Below are positions 17,256 through 26,525 of a DNA stretch of 64,000 nt, piece after piece. Numbering within the stretch: position 1 is the first letter of the stretch; each line of letters starts with the position of its first letter. Source of the stretch: Natronoflexus pectinivorans (GTDB lineage: Bacteria; Bacteroidota; Bacteroidia; Bacteroidales; Marinilabiliaceae); assembly GCF_004345615.1 (NCBI RefSeq), contig NZ_SLWK01000004.1, positions 124,001 through 188,000 of the forward strand, written 5' to 3'. The position numbers were made by a program, and so were the translations under genes. The notes beneath the pieces were generated by a model, which made no database searches, was not told the DNA's origin, and saw nothing but the letters and a program-made list of their open reading frames with translations.

Positions 17256-19736
17256 TTATTCAATAATTTCAATCTCAACCCTTCTGTTGGCTGCACGTCC
17301 TTCTTCGGTTAAATTTGACTCAATTGGACGATCAAACCCATATCCCTGATATTCTATCCTTCCGGGAGCTATCCCTTGAGATTCAAGGTAGTTTTTAACA
17401 GCCAAAGCTCTGTCCCGCGAAAGTCTCCGATTAAGAGCTGCAGAACCAACATTATCGGTATGTCCTGCAACCTCTATTCGTACAGATGGGTTTTCCTGAA
17501 GCAATCGAACCAACTTGTTGAGTTCAGAATAAGATTCTGAACGAAGAGTTGCCTGCCCTGTTGTAAACAGAATATTCTCAATAATCACTCTGGCTCCGGT
17601 AGTCATATTTTGCATTTCAATATTACGTACCATTAATGTGCTATCAGGGTGAAACTGCAATGATGTATTGATATAAAAATATCCATCTGCATTAATTTCC
17701 ATAAGGAACGGACCAACATCATCCAGTTGAATTTCATAACGCCCCGTTACACTGTCTGCTCTGCTAGATATCACACGCTCTCCAATACCTGGTCTGGAAA
17801 TCCGGAAACGTGCCGCAACAGGATTTCGCGATTGTTCATCACGAACCAAACCGGTAACAGTATAGATGGTACGGCTTCTAACCAGCTCAAATGAACGTTC
17901 ACCTTGTTCACCGGTCATTTCATTCGCTTGCAAAGGAATATTCCGGCTAAAATAGTCCTGAGCAGAAACATTCATACTCATATTCATTTTATCTTCAAAC
18001 GTAACCGAGTAGAAACCGGAATTGGCATCGGAATAAACTCTGTAAAGTATAGAATCTGTCTCTGTTGATCGGAAAATAATTTCTGCCTGTAAAGGTCGCT
18101 GATTGGCTCGGTCTGTAATATTTCCCCACAATGTGTAAGGATGTAAAAGTTTCTCCAATTGATAGTCCTTTCGCAAACTAGCATGGCGTTCAGCCGGCAT
18201 TTCAAGCGTATCAACTTCCGTTCTGTAACCGGGAACATCCACCTGTAATGCAAAATTTCCAACATCTTCCAGTTCAAAATAATATTCACCTGATAAAGAA
18301 TCGGAAATTGCAACAGCTACGGCCTGATTGGAATCCAAATCAATAAGCGTTGTTCTGGCAGGCAATATCTCACCACTGGCTACATCAGTAACTTCTCCCC
18401 AAAAAGTGAAGGGTACACGCGTGTCTTTTACAACTTTATATAAGTCCATACCTCCAAAACCTCCGGGGCGATCGGAAGCTATAAAAGCAACCAAAGGGTC
18501 GGATGTAGGAAAATAGAACATATCATCGCCGGGGGAATTTATGGGATATCCCAGGTTAACCGGTTCTCCCCAGGTTCCATCAGATGCTCTTTTACTTTTA
18601 TAAACATCAAAACCGCCAAAGCCGGGGTGACCATTTGATGCAAAATAGAGAGTACGTCCATCCGGAGTAACATACACAGCTTCCTCGTCTAATGGAGTGT
18701 TAATGGTAGATCCCAAATTTTTCGGTCTGGAAAATCTGTTTGAACTTTTAATCTGAGCGACCCAGATATCCTTCCCACCTTCTCCACCCGGACGATCAGA
18801 GACGAAAAAGACTTCTCCGTTGTTGGTTACTGAAACTGAAGTTTTTTTAAATGCTTTACGGTCAGTACCACCTTTAATCCTGCTGCTTCTTCGTACTTCT
18901 CCATTTCTGATTCGTGCAGCCTGCACATGGCCAAAGCGACGTCTTCCATTATATACATATAGTAAATCATCATTTTGGTTTATTCCGGCAACACTAGCGT
19001 GCCCTCTTGAAAAAAGGCGTGAAACCTCATTGGCTTCTGAAAACTCACCATTTTCATACCCAGCCTCCATTACACGTTCAGAATACGTTGATCGATGCAC
19101 CGGTTTGGTTGGCAACCTATCGGGACTACGCGTTGTAAAAAACATCTTATTATGATCAGCATACTCTACAGCAGCATACTCATCATAATACGTATTGATA
19201 GTCGGTCCCATATTAATTATGAAAAAAGGGAGGGAATCATTCGCAGCTCGGTAACCAAATGTGCATTCACTGATGAGTTGATCAAACTCCTGTTGAAATT
19301 TTCGCTGCCGCCATTTGCCAAGAGAATTGTAATACTCAACATACGCATCACGTGCTTCTGAATATTTCAAATTGGCCTGATATGCTTTCCCAAGAAAATA
19401 AAAATAATCTTTTGCCACATCAGTACTGCTTTTCAGGAAATAATTTAAAGATTCGGGCTGCCTGTTACCACGTAATGCACTTATACCCAATTTATAGTTC
19501 AACTCAGGCAAATTGCTATTTACATCATAAAGCCTTTTGTAGGCGCGATAAGCACGATCGTAAATTCCCTTTCGATAGTATGAATCACCATCTTTCAACA
19601 GATCACGCAATTCTTTTGTGTTTAATCCTTCTGACTCAGCTGTCAAATGATCAATATTGATAGAAGGATTGCTTTGGCTAAAACCAAAAGCACAAATTAA
19701 CATCAACAAGCTCAATATGAGCAGGAATCGTTTCAT
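17256..19736 (-). CDS. PorE-like OmpA-family protein (TPR, PD40, carboxypeptidase-regulatory repeats, OmpA)
   Basis: Periplasmic protein of 826 residues. A signal peptide (1-20, ending GFSQ) is followed by TPR helices (about 40-150), a PD40/WD40-like propeller (about 190-430, with VFFVSDRPGGEGGKDIW and LYFASNGHPGFGGFDVYKS blades), three carboxypeptidase-regulatory-like beta domains (about 435-700), and an OmpA peptidoglycan-binding domain (about 710-826, VAGHTDNVGSAALNRRLSRD). This is the architecture of type IX secretion protein PorE, which anchors machinery to peptidoglycan. It may be PorE itself or a paralogue; no porKLMN genes are present to decide. It is first in a three-gene series. Confidence 0.87.
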   Translation of the reverse strand: MKRFLLILSLLMLICAFGFSQSNPSINIDHLTAESEGLNTKELRDLLKDGDSYYRKGIYDRAYRAYKRLYDVNSNLPELNYKLGISALRGNRQPESLNYFLKSSTDVAKDYFYFLGKAYQANLKYSEARDAYVEYYNSLGKWRQRKFQQEFDQLISECTFGYRAANDSLPFFIINMGPTINTYYDEYAAVEYADHNKMFFTTRSPDRLPTKPVHRSTYSERVMEAGYENGEFSEANEVSRLFSRGHASVAGINQNDDLLYVYNGRRRFGHVQAARIRNGEVRRSSRIKGGTDRKAFKKTSVSVTNNGEVFFVSDRPGGEGGKDIWVAQIKSSNRFSRPKNLGSTINTPLDEEAVYVTPDGRTLYFASNGHPGFGGFDVYKSKRASDGTWGEPVNLGYPINSPGDDMFYFPTSDPLVAFIASDRPGGFGGMDLYKVVKDTRVPFTFWGEVTDVASGEILPARTTLIDLDSNQAVAVAISDSLSGEYYFELEDVGNFALQVDVPGYRTEVDTLEMPAERHASLRKDYQLEKLLHPYTLWGNITDRANQRPLQAEIIFRSTETDSILYRVYSDANSGFYSVTFEDKMNMSMNVSAQDYFSRNIPLQANEMTGEQGERSFELVRSRTIYTVTGLVRDEQSRNPVAARFRISRPGIGERVISSRADSVTGRYEIQLDDVGPFLMEINADGYFYINTSLQFHPDSTLMVRNIEMQNMTTGARVIIENILFTTGQATLRSESYSELNKLVRLLQENPSVRIEVAGHTDNVGSAALNRRLSRDRALAVKNYLESQGIAPGRIEYQGYGFDRPIESNLTEEGRAANRRVEIEIIE

Positions 19737-20248
19737 TCTTACTAGTTTGGTTGAATAATATATTAATATGCAACACCTTATATCTTTTAAACCTAAAAAA
19801 ACCTGAAAATGTTACATTAACTTTATAAAAAACGAAATTAACAAAATATAATAAAATGAGAAATTTTGCTCAGTTCTGAAAAGAAAAAAGCATCTAACAC
19901 CAAAATCTTATATTATTAATTTTCTGCATATTAAACCCCATCCTAACTCGCAAGCCATAATGCAACAATCAAATTCATAATAAGAAGTGGTCAGCAGATT
20001 ATAAAAAAGATTCTTTTTTTGACCAACAGTCACATTTATTACGTGAACAACCTTAACAAAAATGTAAAAACTAAGTAAAAAATAATAAGTTTAATTCCAA
20101 AAAACACAACGGAGACAACGCATATCAAACCTTTTATTTTCAACCCCTTACAAAATCGACAAAAGCACTGTTTTTCAAAAGGCATAGAAAAAAATCAGAA
20201 TAATTCACCATAATAGGTGACAACATAGGCAACCTTATTGCAGGCAAT
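19737..20248. other. AT-rich divergent spacer, no gene seen
   Basis: A 512-base region between the PorE-like gene (minus) and an unknown gene (plus). It is strongly AT-rich with no open frame of note, no strong hairpin and no repeat shared with other spacers here. It must carry promoters for both flanking genes, but I could not assign -33/-7 pairs with confidence. Confidence 0.4.
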
Positions 20249-20845
20249 ATGAATCAATTCAGGTTAACATCAAGTAAGAATCTACTGAGCAGAGAACATG
20301 GCATTTTTATCTCAGCAGATATTAATCATGCGCTGATTGAATATGGGCTCATTGTTAAAAGCAACTATTTGCAATGGTTGATTTATGGTGAAGATCCGCA
20401 TCCTTCAAAAGTGAATGATTTAGTTTTAAATATGTCTGATCAATTAATTGATCAGAACAAAATCAATGCAAATCTGACGGAACAGCTCCACCGCAAAACA
20501 CAAAAATACCTTTATGATTTGCCGACTCGTCGACGAATGGCTCTCTCTTTTGTACTATTCAACTCTGTGGACTTTAATAAAGCCATGAATGAACTAATTG
20601 ACCATGATTACTCTGATAAGGACAAAAAAAGAATTGTAGGACGAGAAATAGAGAAGGAGATTTATGTCACAGGAAGCTACAACCTTGAAAACAAAATACT
20701 GGAATACCTCACTCTCGAAGCCACACTCTTTGTTGAGGAGTATAAAGGATTATTCAGAAAACTTTCACGAGACAGAATAATCGAACTTATTGATGTACAC
20801 GGCAAAACATCAATAGCCCAATTCAGTTGTTCAATTGTGGAGTAA
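20249..20845 (+). CDS. Hypothetical cytoplasmic protein, no recognised family
   Basis: A 198-residue protein with no signal peptide or membrane segment and a mixed, highly charged, mostly helical composition. Residues 1-45 look alpha/beta (NQFRLTSSKNLLSREHGIFI), 85-110 are basic (QLHRKTQKYLYDLPTRRR), and 120-198 helical. No metal, nucleotide-binding or helix-turn-helix motif is evident. It stops 7 bases from the stop of the convergent PKD giant and has no operon partner. Codon use looks like its neighbours. It is considered real because of its length in an otherwise non-coding stretch and the absence of a better frame. Confidence 0.6.
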   Translation: MNQFRLTSSKNLLSREHGIFISADINHALIEYGLIVKSNYLQWLIYGEDPHPSKVNDLVLNMSDQLIDQNKINANLTEQLHRKTQKYLYDLPTRRRMALSFVLFNSVDFNKAMNELIDHDYSDKDKKRIVGREIEKEIYVTGSYNLENKILEYLTLEATLFVEEYKGLFRKLSRDRIIELIDVHGKTSIAQFSCSIVE

Positions 20846-20852
20846 CCAAATG

Positions 20853-23800
20853 TTACCTAATTAGTTTAATGGTACCGGTTTTATTGAGAACAGTATTCTC
20901 GTATGTAAGAACCTGAACAGAATATGAATATGTTTCAGAAGGTAACGGTTGCCCTTTAAACTCTCCATCCCAGCCTCTCTCCATATCGTTTGATTCGAAA
21001 ACTAACTGACCAAAACGATTAAATATTTTCAAAGAAACCAACTCCTTAATTCCCCAGCCTTTTACAAAAACTTTTGAATTCTCCCCCTCCATTCCGGGAA
21101 TAAATGCACCAGGTAAATCTACTGAATAAAGATGCTGCACCGTTAAATTAAATGGGAAAGTGACAGTAAAGCACTCACTGGTATCGGTAACTGCAAGATG
21201 GTAATTGATACTTTCAAGAGCTTTGAAAATCGGATCAGGACAATCAGCGCATGAGATGTTCGTGGCTGGACTCCATTCATATCGCAATATTTCATTTTGA
21301 AACAGATCAAATTGAATCGTCTCGCCAACAATTAAGGTGGTATCAAGAATTGATACCACGGGTGGGTGTTGAACAACAATTTCTGTAGTTCCAAAATTCT
21401 CGCAACCATTTTCATCAATTACATCAACCCGATACCAGGTAGTTACAGATGGACTGGCCTCAGTTACAGCTTGATCTGGATTAATCAGCCTTTCTGAGGG
21501 CGTCCATTGGTAGGCTACACCTCCAGAAGCAAACAAAGTTGTTACATCTCCTTCACAAATGATAACATCGGGATTTGTTTCTACCACAGGTAGTGGATAT
21601 ATCTCAATATCTTCAATAATTAATGTGTCTGTGCAACCAAAATCATGACCAGAAATAAGCTTGATCTGATATGAACCGGCTTCAGGATAAATGGCTATAG
21701 GATTTTCTTCAACCGAAACAGAATCATTTCCAAAATTCCATTGCCACCAGTGTGAATTGTGCGATTGATTACTAAGCATGACTTGCCATGGTACACATCC
21801 TGTTTGGGTGTTTTCCAAAATAGAAAATTGCGCTCTCACATCCATTACATGGATGGTATCCCTTACAGCAATATTACATGTGTTTTCTGCATCGGAGCGA
21901 ATAATCATTATTGGATACAAATTCCCGGGTTGTGTATAGGAATGAGAAACTGCCTCTCCGTTAGCTGAATACCCATCACCAAAATCCCATCTGATGTCAT
22001 AAACATCATTTATTTCAACAGCCGAAAAGAACACTTCGGTACTTAGACAAACTGTATCGGCAACTGATATTTCGGCATAAGGGCCTCCCACATCGATATA
22101 TTCATATAGTATTATAGTATCAGCACAACCATATGTTGTGCGGGCGATCAGACTTACATCAAATTTTCCTGGTCTGTTATATATGTAATAAGGGTTTTGC
22201 AAAAAAGAGCGACTTCCTCCAACACCAAACTGCCATTCCCATGTTCCCGGATATTCAGTTTCGGACAAATCGTGAAACTGAACAACCAGAGGGTAACAAT
22301 TGGAGGAAAGCACGTCTGCTTCAAACGCTGCCACAGGTGGCGATTGGATATGTATAAAATGCTCAGCAAAAAGCGATGCCTCGCAACCATGCTCATCAAT
22401 AACCTCTAAATTGACAGAATAATAACCCGGCTCAATAAAGACAAAATCAGGTTTGGCCTCGGATGAAACGCGTCCATCTCCGATTTCCCAATTATATGAA
22501 ACGATATTACCTGGAGAGACGTCAAAAAGTCGTACAGTATCTCCAACACATCCTAAATTCCCATCGGCTTCAAAGAGAGCCTCGGGAAATATCGCCTGCA
22601 CGGCCTGATTTTTATTTATAGAGTTTATGCAACCAATTTCATCTGTAACTTCGAGTGTTACAGAATATGATCCAAATTCATTGTACTCGTGATAAGGATT
22701 CTGATCTGCTGAACTTTTTCCATCGCCAAAAGACCATAGCCAACTGGCAATTGGGGACTCTGATTCTGTTTGATCGACAAAACCAAAAACTACCGGCATA
22801 CAACCGGTTTCATGACTTGCTACAAAATCGGGTTGAGGTTCATATATTCGGATTGCATGGCGCATGGTATCAATACAACCATTAGCATCTCTTACAATTA
22901 AAAGAAGGTTGTTTTCTCCAGTGTTTTTGAACTCATGTACAAAGTCGGGTGACATACTTCCTATGGATACTCCTTCCTCTTCTACTTTCCAAAGATATCT
23001 TATGGTCTGATTGTTATGCAAGAATGGAGACAAATCCTCAGACGTAGAACCATCAAAAGTGAGAGCCGTTGTGCGGCAAGGAAGCCCACTGACCAATTCA
23101 AAATCACTGCGGATTTTCCTTGGATAAACTTCTCGTGTAGCAATAAATTCACATCCTGTAACCGAGTTTTCGGTTACCAGCCTGACAACATAATTGCCGG
23201 ATTGTGAATAGTTGTGTACAGGATTCGGCACATTGCTTACAAAAGGTGAACCATCCCCAAAATCCCAGTAATAGCTGGTAGCATCCTTTATTTCAGATTC
23301 AAATTGGTATCTATAAGGATTTTCACAATTGGTAATGACAGAAAATTCGGCATAAGGACCAAGAATATTTAAGTGGTTGTTAAGAATACGGGTAGATGGG
23401 CACCCGTTATTAAATACAGTTAAAGAGACATCCATCTGGCCAATATCAGTATAGTTATGTGCTGGAATGGGGAAGAATTGTTCTGAACCATCACCAAAAT
23501 CCCAAACTTCACGCGTACGCATTGAAGCTGGAGGAGAAGTGATTTCGAACATGATCATTTCACTGGCACATCTGCTATAACCGCCAACGCGTGAAAATTG
23601 CACATCAACTTCTACACCGGCATTGATATGCTCGGTAGCAGAGTGCACACAGCCTCTGTGAGTAGTTACAGTAAGCGTAACCGGAGTTCGCTCACCAGAT
23701 TCAATCAAAACATCAATTGATTCCCCTATCTGATCAGGCAAATCGCCAACACTCCATCTCCAGGATACAACTTCATCTTGCGTGGTTACATAACTGGTAC

Positions 23801-25211
23801 GATCCTGAAACAACAAATTCATAGGAGCACATCCGTTAAGAGCTCCGCTGTTTCCGCCACGACCGGGACTCATCCGAACATTAGGAAGGTGAACCATTAC
23901 TGAATTTTGCTTGACATAAACATCCTGACAGCCGGCAGGACTAGTCACGATCAAGGTATCGGAAAAATTCCTCAATAAATTACCACTCATCATGGCCGTG
24001 GTGTATTCAACTGAAGGATTTTCTTGCGAGGAGATTTGCCCATTCCCAAATTTCCATTGAAACCTTTCGGCATTGGTTGATAAATTTTGATAATTTATTG
24101 CGGCAGGCAGTTGACAAACAAAATTATCGGGAACGGAAAAGTGAGCTATCACTTCTTCTATATTAATAACCAACATTGTGCTGTCGATACAAGTTCCATT
24201 GTCAGCGATTAGCCAGACCTCATAATCGCCAGGTTCAGAGAAGGATTTTAAAGGGTTTCGGGATCGACTGGTCGTGCCATCACCAAAACGCCAAAGGAAG
24301 TTATTTGCATGGTTGCTGTTGTTAGTAAACCTGATGTTTTCGCCTATACATGCCACTTGAGATACTACAGAAAAAAGTGCTTCTGTTTTAACAATGTTTA
24401 CAAGGTTTTGACGTGTTACGGAATCTTTACAACCAATATCATCAGTAATCACCAGTTTAATGGAATACTCCCCTGAGTTCTGAAAAAGATGATCGGGAGA
24501 TAACTCTTCAGACTGATTTCCATCTCCAAAATCCCAAAAGGATGTAAATCCCTCCCTTGCATTGCTCAGGTTATTCAAATGAACCAACAACTCCCCTTCA
24601 CAAGATTGAACTTTATCAATTCCAAAGGCAGCTTTTGGTTGCACCACCTCCACAGCTTCCTCAATCACGTATGAGTTTGAACATCCATGTTCATTAACAG
24701 CCAGCAACGTTACATCAAAAACTCCGGATGGCAAATAAGTATTAACAGGATTCTCGTCGTAAGATAGATTCCCGTCACCAAAACTCCAGGTAAAACTAAC
24801 TTCCGAAGGGTTTACACTCTGGTTAATAAATTCAACCTCAAATGGCACACACCCAATTGTCTCACCCACTATTTCAAAAGAGACATCAGGCTCAGGATGA
24901 ACTGTGATGAAATTCTCCATTATGAGTGTTTCAGTTTCTCCCTCATGTATTACTACGAGCGTAACTGTATACTGTCCTACATTGGTATAATTGGCTATTG
25001 GATGTGCGGCTGTGGAAAAACTGCCATTGCCAAAATCCCATTCGAATGTGGAGTTTTCCAATGGTTCTGATAAGTTTGTAAACTGAACGCTTAACGGAGA
25101 ACACCCTTCGTTTATATCGACAGAAAATGCAGCAGTTATTTGAGCAGAAGAAAAACTCCAGCAAATAATCAACATTGTCAAAATACTTATATATCTTTTC
25201 AATTCAATCAT
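20853..25211 (-). CDS. Secreted PKD-repeat giant with type B type IX sorting domain
   Basis: Cell-surface or secreted protein. I choose the start at 25211 (MIELKRYISILTM), which gives a normal signal peptide ending at SSAQ; a start at 25259 would add 16 residues ahead of it. Fourteen tandem PKD-type beta domains of about 85-100 residues follow; twelve retain the W-x-(F/I)-G-x-G/D core (WDFGNG, WSFGDG, WRFGDG, WKFGNG, WQFGVG, WNFGND and others) and two are degenerate (WSVGDL, WKVEEE). The C-terminal about 80 residues (LKIFNRFGQLVFES, GWDGEFKGQPLPSETYSYSV, GTIKLIR) form the gliding-motility-associated (type B) sorting domain. Many paired cysteines occur near domain starts. It is divergent from a PorP/SprF gene, the usual partner of type B cargo. 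Confidence 0.92.
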   Translation of the reverse strand: MIELKRYISILTMLIICWSFSSAQITAAFSVDINEGCSPLSVQFTNLSEPLENSTFEWDFGNGSFSTAAHPIANYTNVGQYTVTLVVIHEGETETLIMENFITVHPEPDVSFEIVGETIGCVPFEVEFINQSVNPSEVSFTWSFGDGNLSYDENPVNTYLPSGVFDVTLLAVNEHGCSNSYVIEEAVEVVQPKAAFGIDKVQSCEGELLVHLNNLSNAREGFTSFWDFGDGNQSEELSPDHLFQNSGEYSIKLVITDDIGCKDSVTRQNLVNIVKTEALFSVVSQVACIGENIRFTNNSNHANNFLWRFGDGTTSRSRNPLKSFSEPGDYEVWLIADNGTCIDSTMLVINIEEVIAHFSVPDNFVCQLPAAINYQNLSTNAERFQWKFGNGQISSQENPSVEYTTAMMSGNLLRNFSDTLIVTSPAGCQDVYVKQNSVMVHLPNVRMSPGRGGNSGALNGCAPMNLLFQDRTSYVTTQDEVVSWRWSVGDLPDQIGESIDVLIESGERTPVTLTVTTHRGCVHSATEHINAGVEVDVQFSRVGGYSRCASEMIMFEITSPPASMRTREVWDFGDGSEQFFPIPAHNYTDIGQMDVSLTVFNNGCPSTRILNNHLNILGPYAEFSVITNCENPYRYQFESEIKDATSYYWDFGDGSPFVSNVPNPVHNYSQSGNYVVRLVTENSVTGCEFIATREVYPRKIRSDFELVSGLPCRTTALTFDGSTSEDLSPFLHNNQTIRYLWKVEEEGVSIGSMSPDFVHEFKNTGENNLLLIVRDANGCIDTMRHAIRIYEPQPDFVASHETGCMPVVFGFVDQTESESPIASWLWSFGDGKSSADQNPYHEYNEFGSYSVTLEVTDEIGCINSINKNQAVQAIFPEALFEADGNLGCVGDTVRLFDVSPGNIVSYNWEIGDGRVSSEAKPDFVFIEPGYYSVNLEVIDEHGCEASLFAEHFIHIQSPPVAAFEADVLSSNCYPLVVQFHDLSETEYPGTWEWQFGVGGSRSFLQNPYYIYNRPGKFDVSLIARTTYGCADTIILYEYIDVGGPYAEISVADTVCLSTEVFFSAVEINDVYDIRWDFGDGYSANGEAVSHSYTQPGNLYPIMIIRSDAENTCNIAVRDTIHVMDVRAQFSILENTQTGCVPWQVMLSNQSHNSHWWQWNFGNDSVSVEENPIAIYPEAGSYQIKLISGHDFGCTDTLIIEDIEIYPLPVVETNPDVIICEGDVTTLFASGGVAYQWTPSERLINPDQAVTEASPSVTTWYRVDVIDENGCENFGTTEIVVQHPPVVSILDTTLIVGETIQFDLFQNEILRYEWSPATNISCADCPDPIFKALESINYHLAVTDTSECFTVTFPFNLTVQHLYSVDLPGAFIPGMEGENSKVFVKGWGIKELVSLKIFNRFGQLVFESNDMERGWDGEFKGQPLPSETYSYSVQVLTYENTVLNKTGTIKLIR

Positions 25212-25493
25212 TACAGCAAGGAAATATCGGTATTTATTGGAACATCTGCCCCATATCAACCGTAAAGCATAAAAAATACTATCTACTAGATGGTTTAAGT
25301 TATAACTTTTCCACCTTATATTTATTAAAACATCAGGTATTTGAAAACTACGTCATCACAATTGCGCAATATAAATTAAATTACTAATTTGAGTAAAATA
25401 TATTTAAAAATAAACATACTCGTTAAATTCATTACGAAAATCTACAATGACGGGTTGCCTTAATATGCTTCGAGTCTTAATTAAATAGGAATA

Positions 25494-26525
25494 ATGACAA
25501 GGACAACAAATAAAATAGTGCTCATTTTTATATTAACGGCTTTACAGCCGTTATATAGCATTATTTTTTCTCAATCCATACATTTTAATCAGGCCTTTTC
25601 GTCTCATTTAACATTAAACCCTGCCAACACAGGCAGGTTTGATGGCGACTGGCGCGCTGTCGCCATGTATCGTCACCAGGGACATGAAATGTCTTCAGAT
25701 TACAACACATCCTATTTTAGTTTCGAATATCCGGTATACATCAATTCAGAAAAAATAGAAACCGGAATATATTACAGCCGTGACAACTCATCAGGATTTA
25801 CTTTTCCTGCCGACCGTATCAACCTCTCTATCAGCAACGGCATTCACTTAAACATCAATTCAGTATTATACGCTGGCATTCAACTTGCATGGGTGCATAA
25901 ACAGGTGGATTGGTCAAACACCACATTTCCCGATCAATACTCAAGGGACACAGGAGGTTTTGATCCATCTCTCCCCACTTCTGCCCATCTGGAGAACGAA
26001 TCAACCACTTATCCCGATGCAGGAATCGGAATGTTATACCATAGAAATACTGAATTAGGCATATTTAATATTGGTTACTCATTACAACAAATTAACCGTC
26101 CACAGGAGTCATTCTATGGTGAAACCTTTCAGTTACCGGTTAAACACGTCTGGCATTCAAAAGCTGACATAAACCTTTCGGCCGATTATTTTGTGATTCC
26201 AACCATTGTCTATTTAAAAACGGGAAAGAATCAAATATCATTAACCGGTGCTCATTTTGGTTATAATCTTGATGAGTGGATGAACCAGAACAACAGCATC
26301 ATTGCGGGGATTCATCTCCGCAATGCGTCGATGGGTAATGCCCGTTCAATTATTTTCAGTGGTGGAATCTCTTGGCAATTCTGGACATTTATGCTCTCAT
26401 ACGACACCAGCATATCCAGACAAAACACAGCAAGGCTGAACAGCACAGGATTAGAATTTGGGATAGCATTTAAACTTCCTTCAACCCAACTCAGTAATAA
26501 GATGATACCATGGGAAAGATTTTAA
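25494..26525 (+). CDS. PorP/SprF family type IX secretion membrane protein
   Basis: Outer-membrane beta-barrel of 343 residues with a signal peptide (ending FSQS, about residue 28) and the family opening HFNQAFSSHLTLNPANTG, then RAVAMYRHQ and alternating barrel strands to the C-terminus. Known members (SprF, PorP) support export and surface attachment of specific type IX cargo, especially proteins with type B sorting domains. The divergent PKD protein with such a domain is the evident partner. It overlaps the next gene by 16 bases, indicating one operon. The spacer 25260-25493 holds no other gene. Confidence 0.92.
   Translation: MTRTTNKIVLIFILTALQPLYSIIFSQSIHFNQAFSSHLTLNPANTGRFDGDWRAVAMYRHQGHEMSSDYNTSYFSFEYPVYINSEKIETGIYYSRDNSSGFTFPADRINLSISNGIHLNINSVLYAGIQLAWVHKQVDWSNTTFPDQYSRDTGGFDPSLPTSAHLENESTTYPDAGIGMLYHRNTELGIFNIGYSLQQINRPQESFYGETFQLPVKHVWHSKADINLSADYFVIPTIVYLKTGKNQISLTGAHFGYNLDEWMNQNNSIIAGIHLRNASMGNARSIIFSGGISWQFWTFMLSYDTSISRQNTARLNSTGLEFGIAFKLPSTQLSNKMIPWERF

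Noticed and set aside
25212-25259. Upstream start adding 16 residues to the PKD giant
   Set aside because: The extension places charged residues before a complete signal peptide beginning at MIELKRY, and such proteins normally start directly at the signal.
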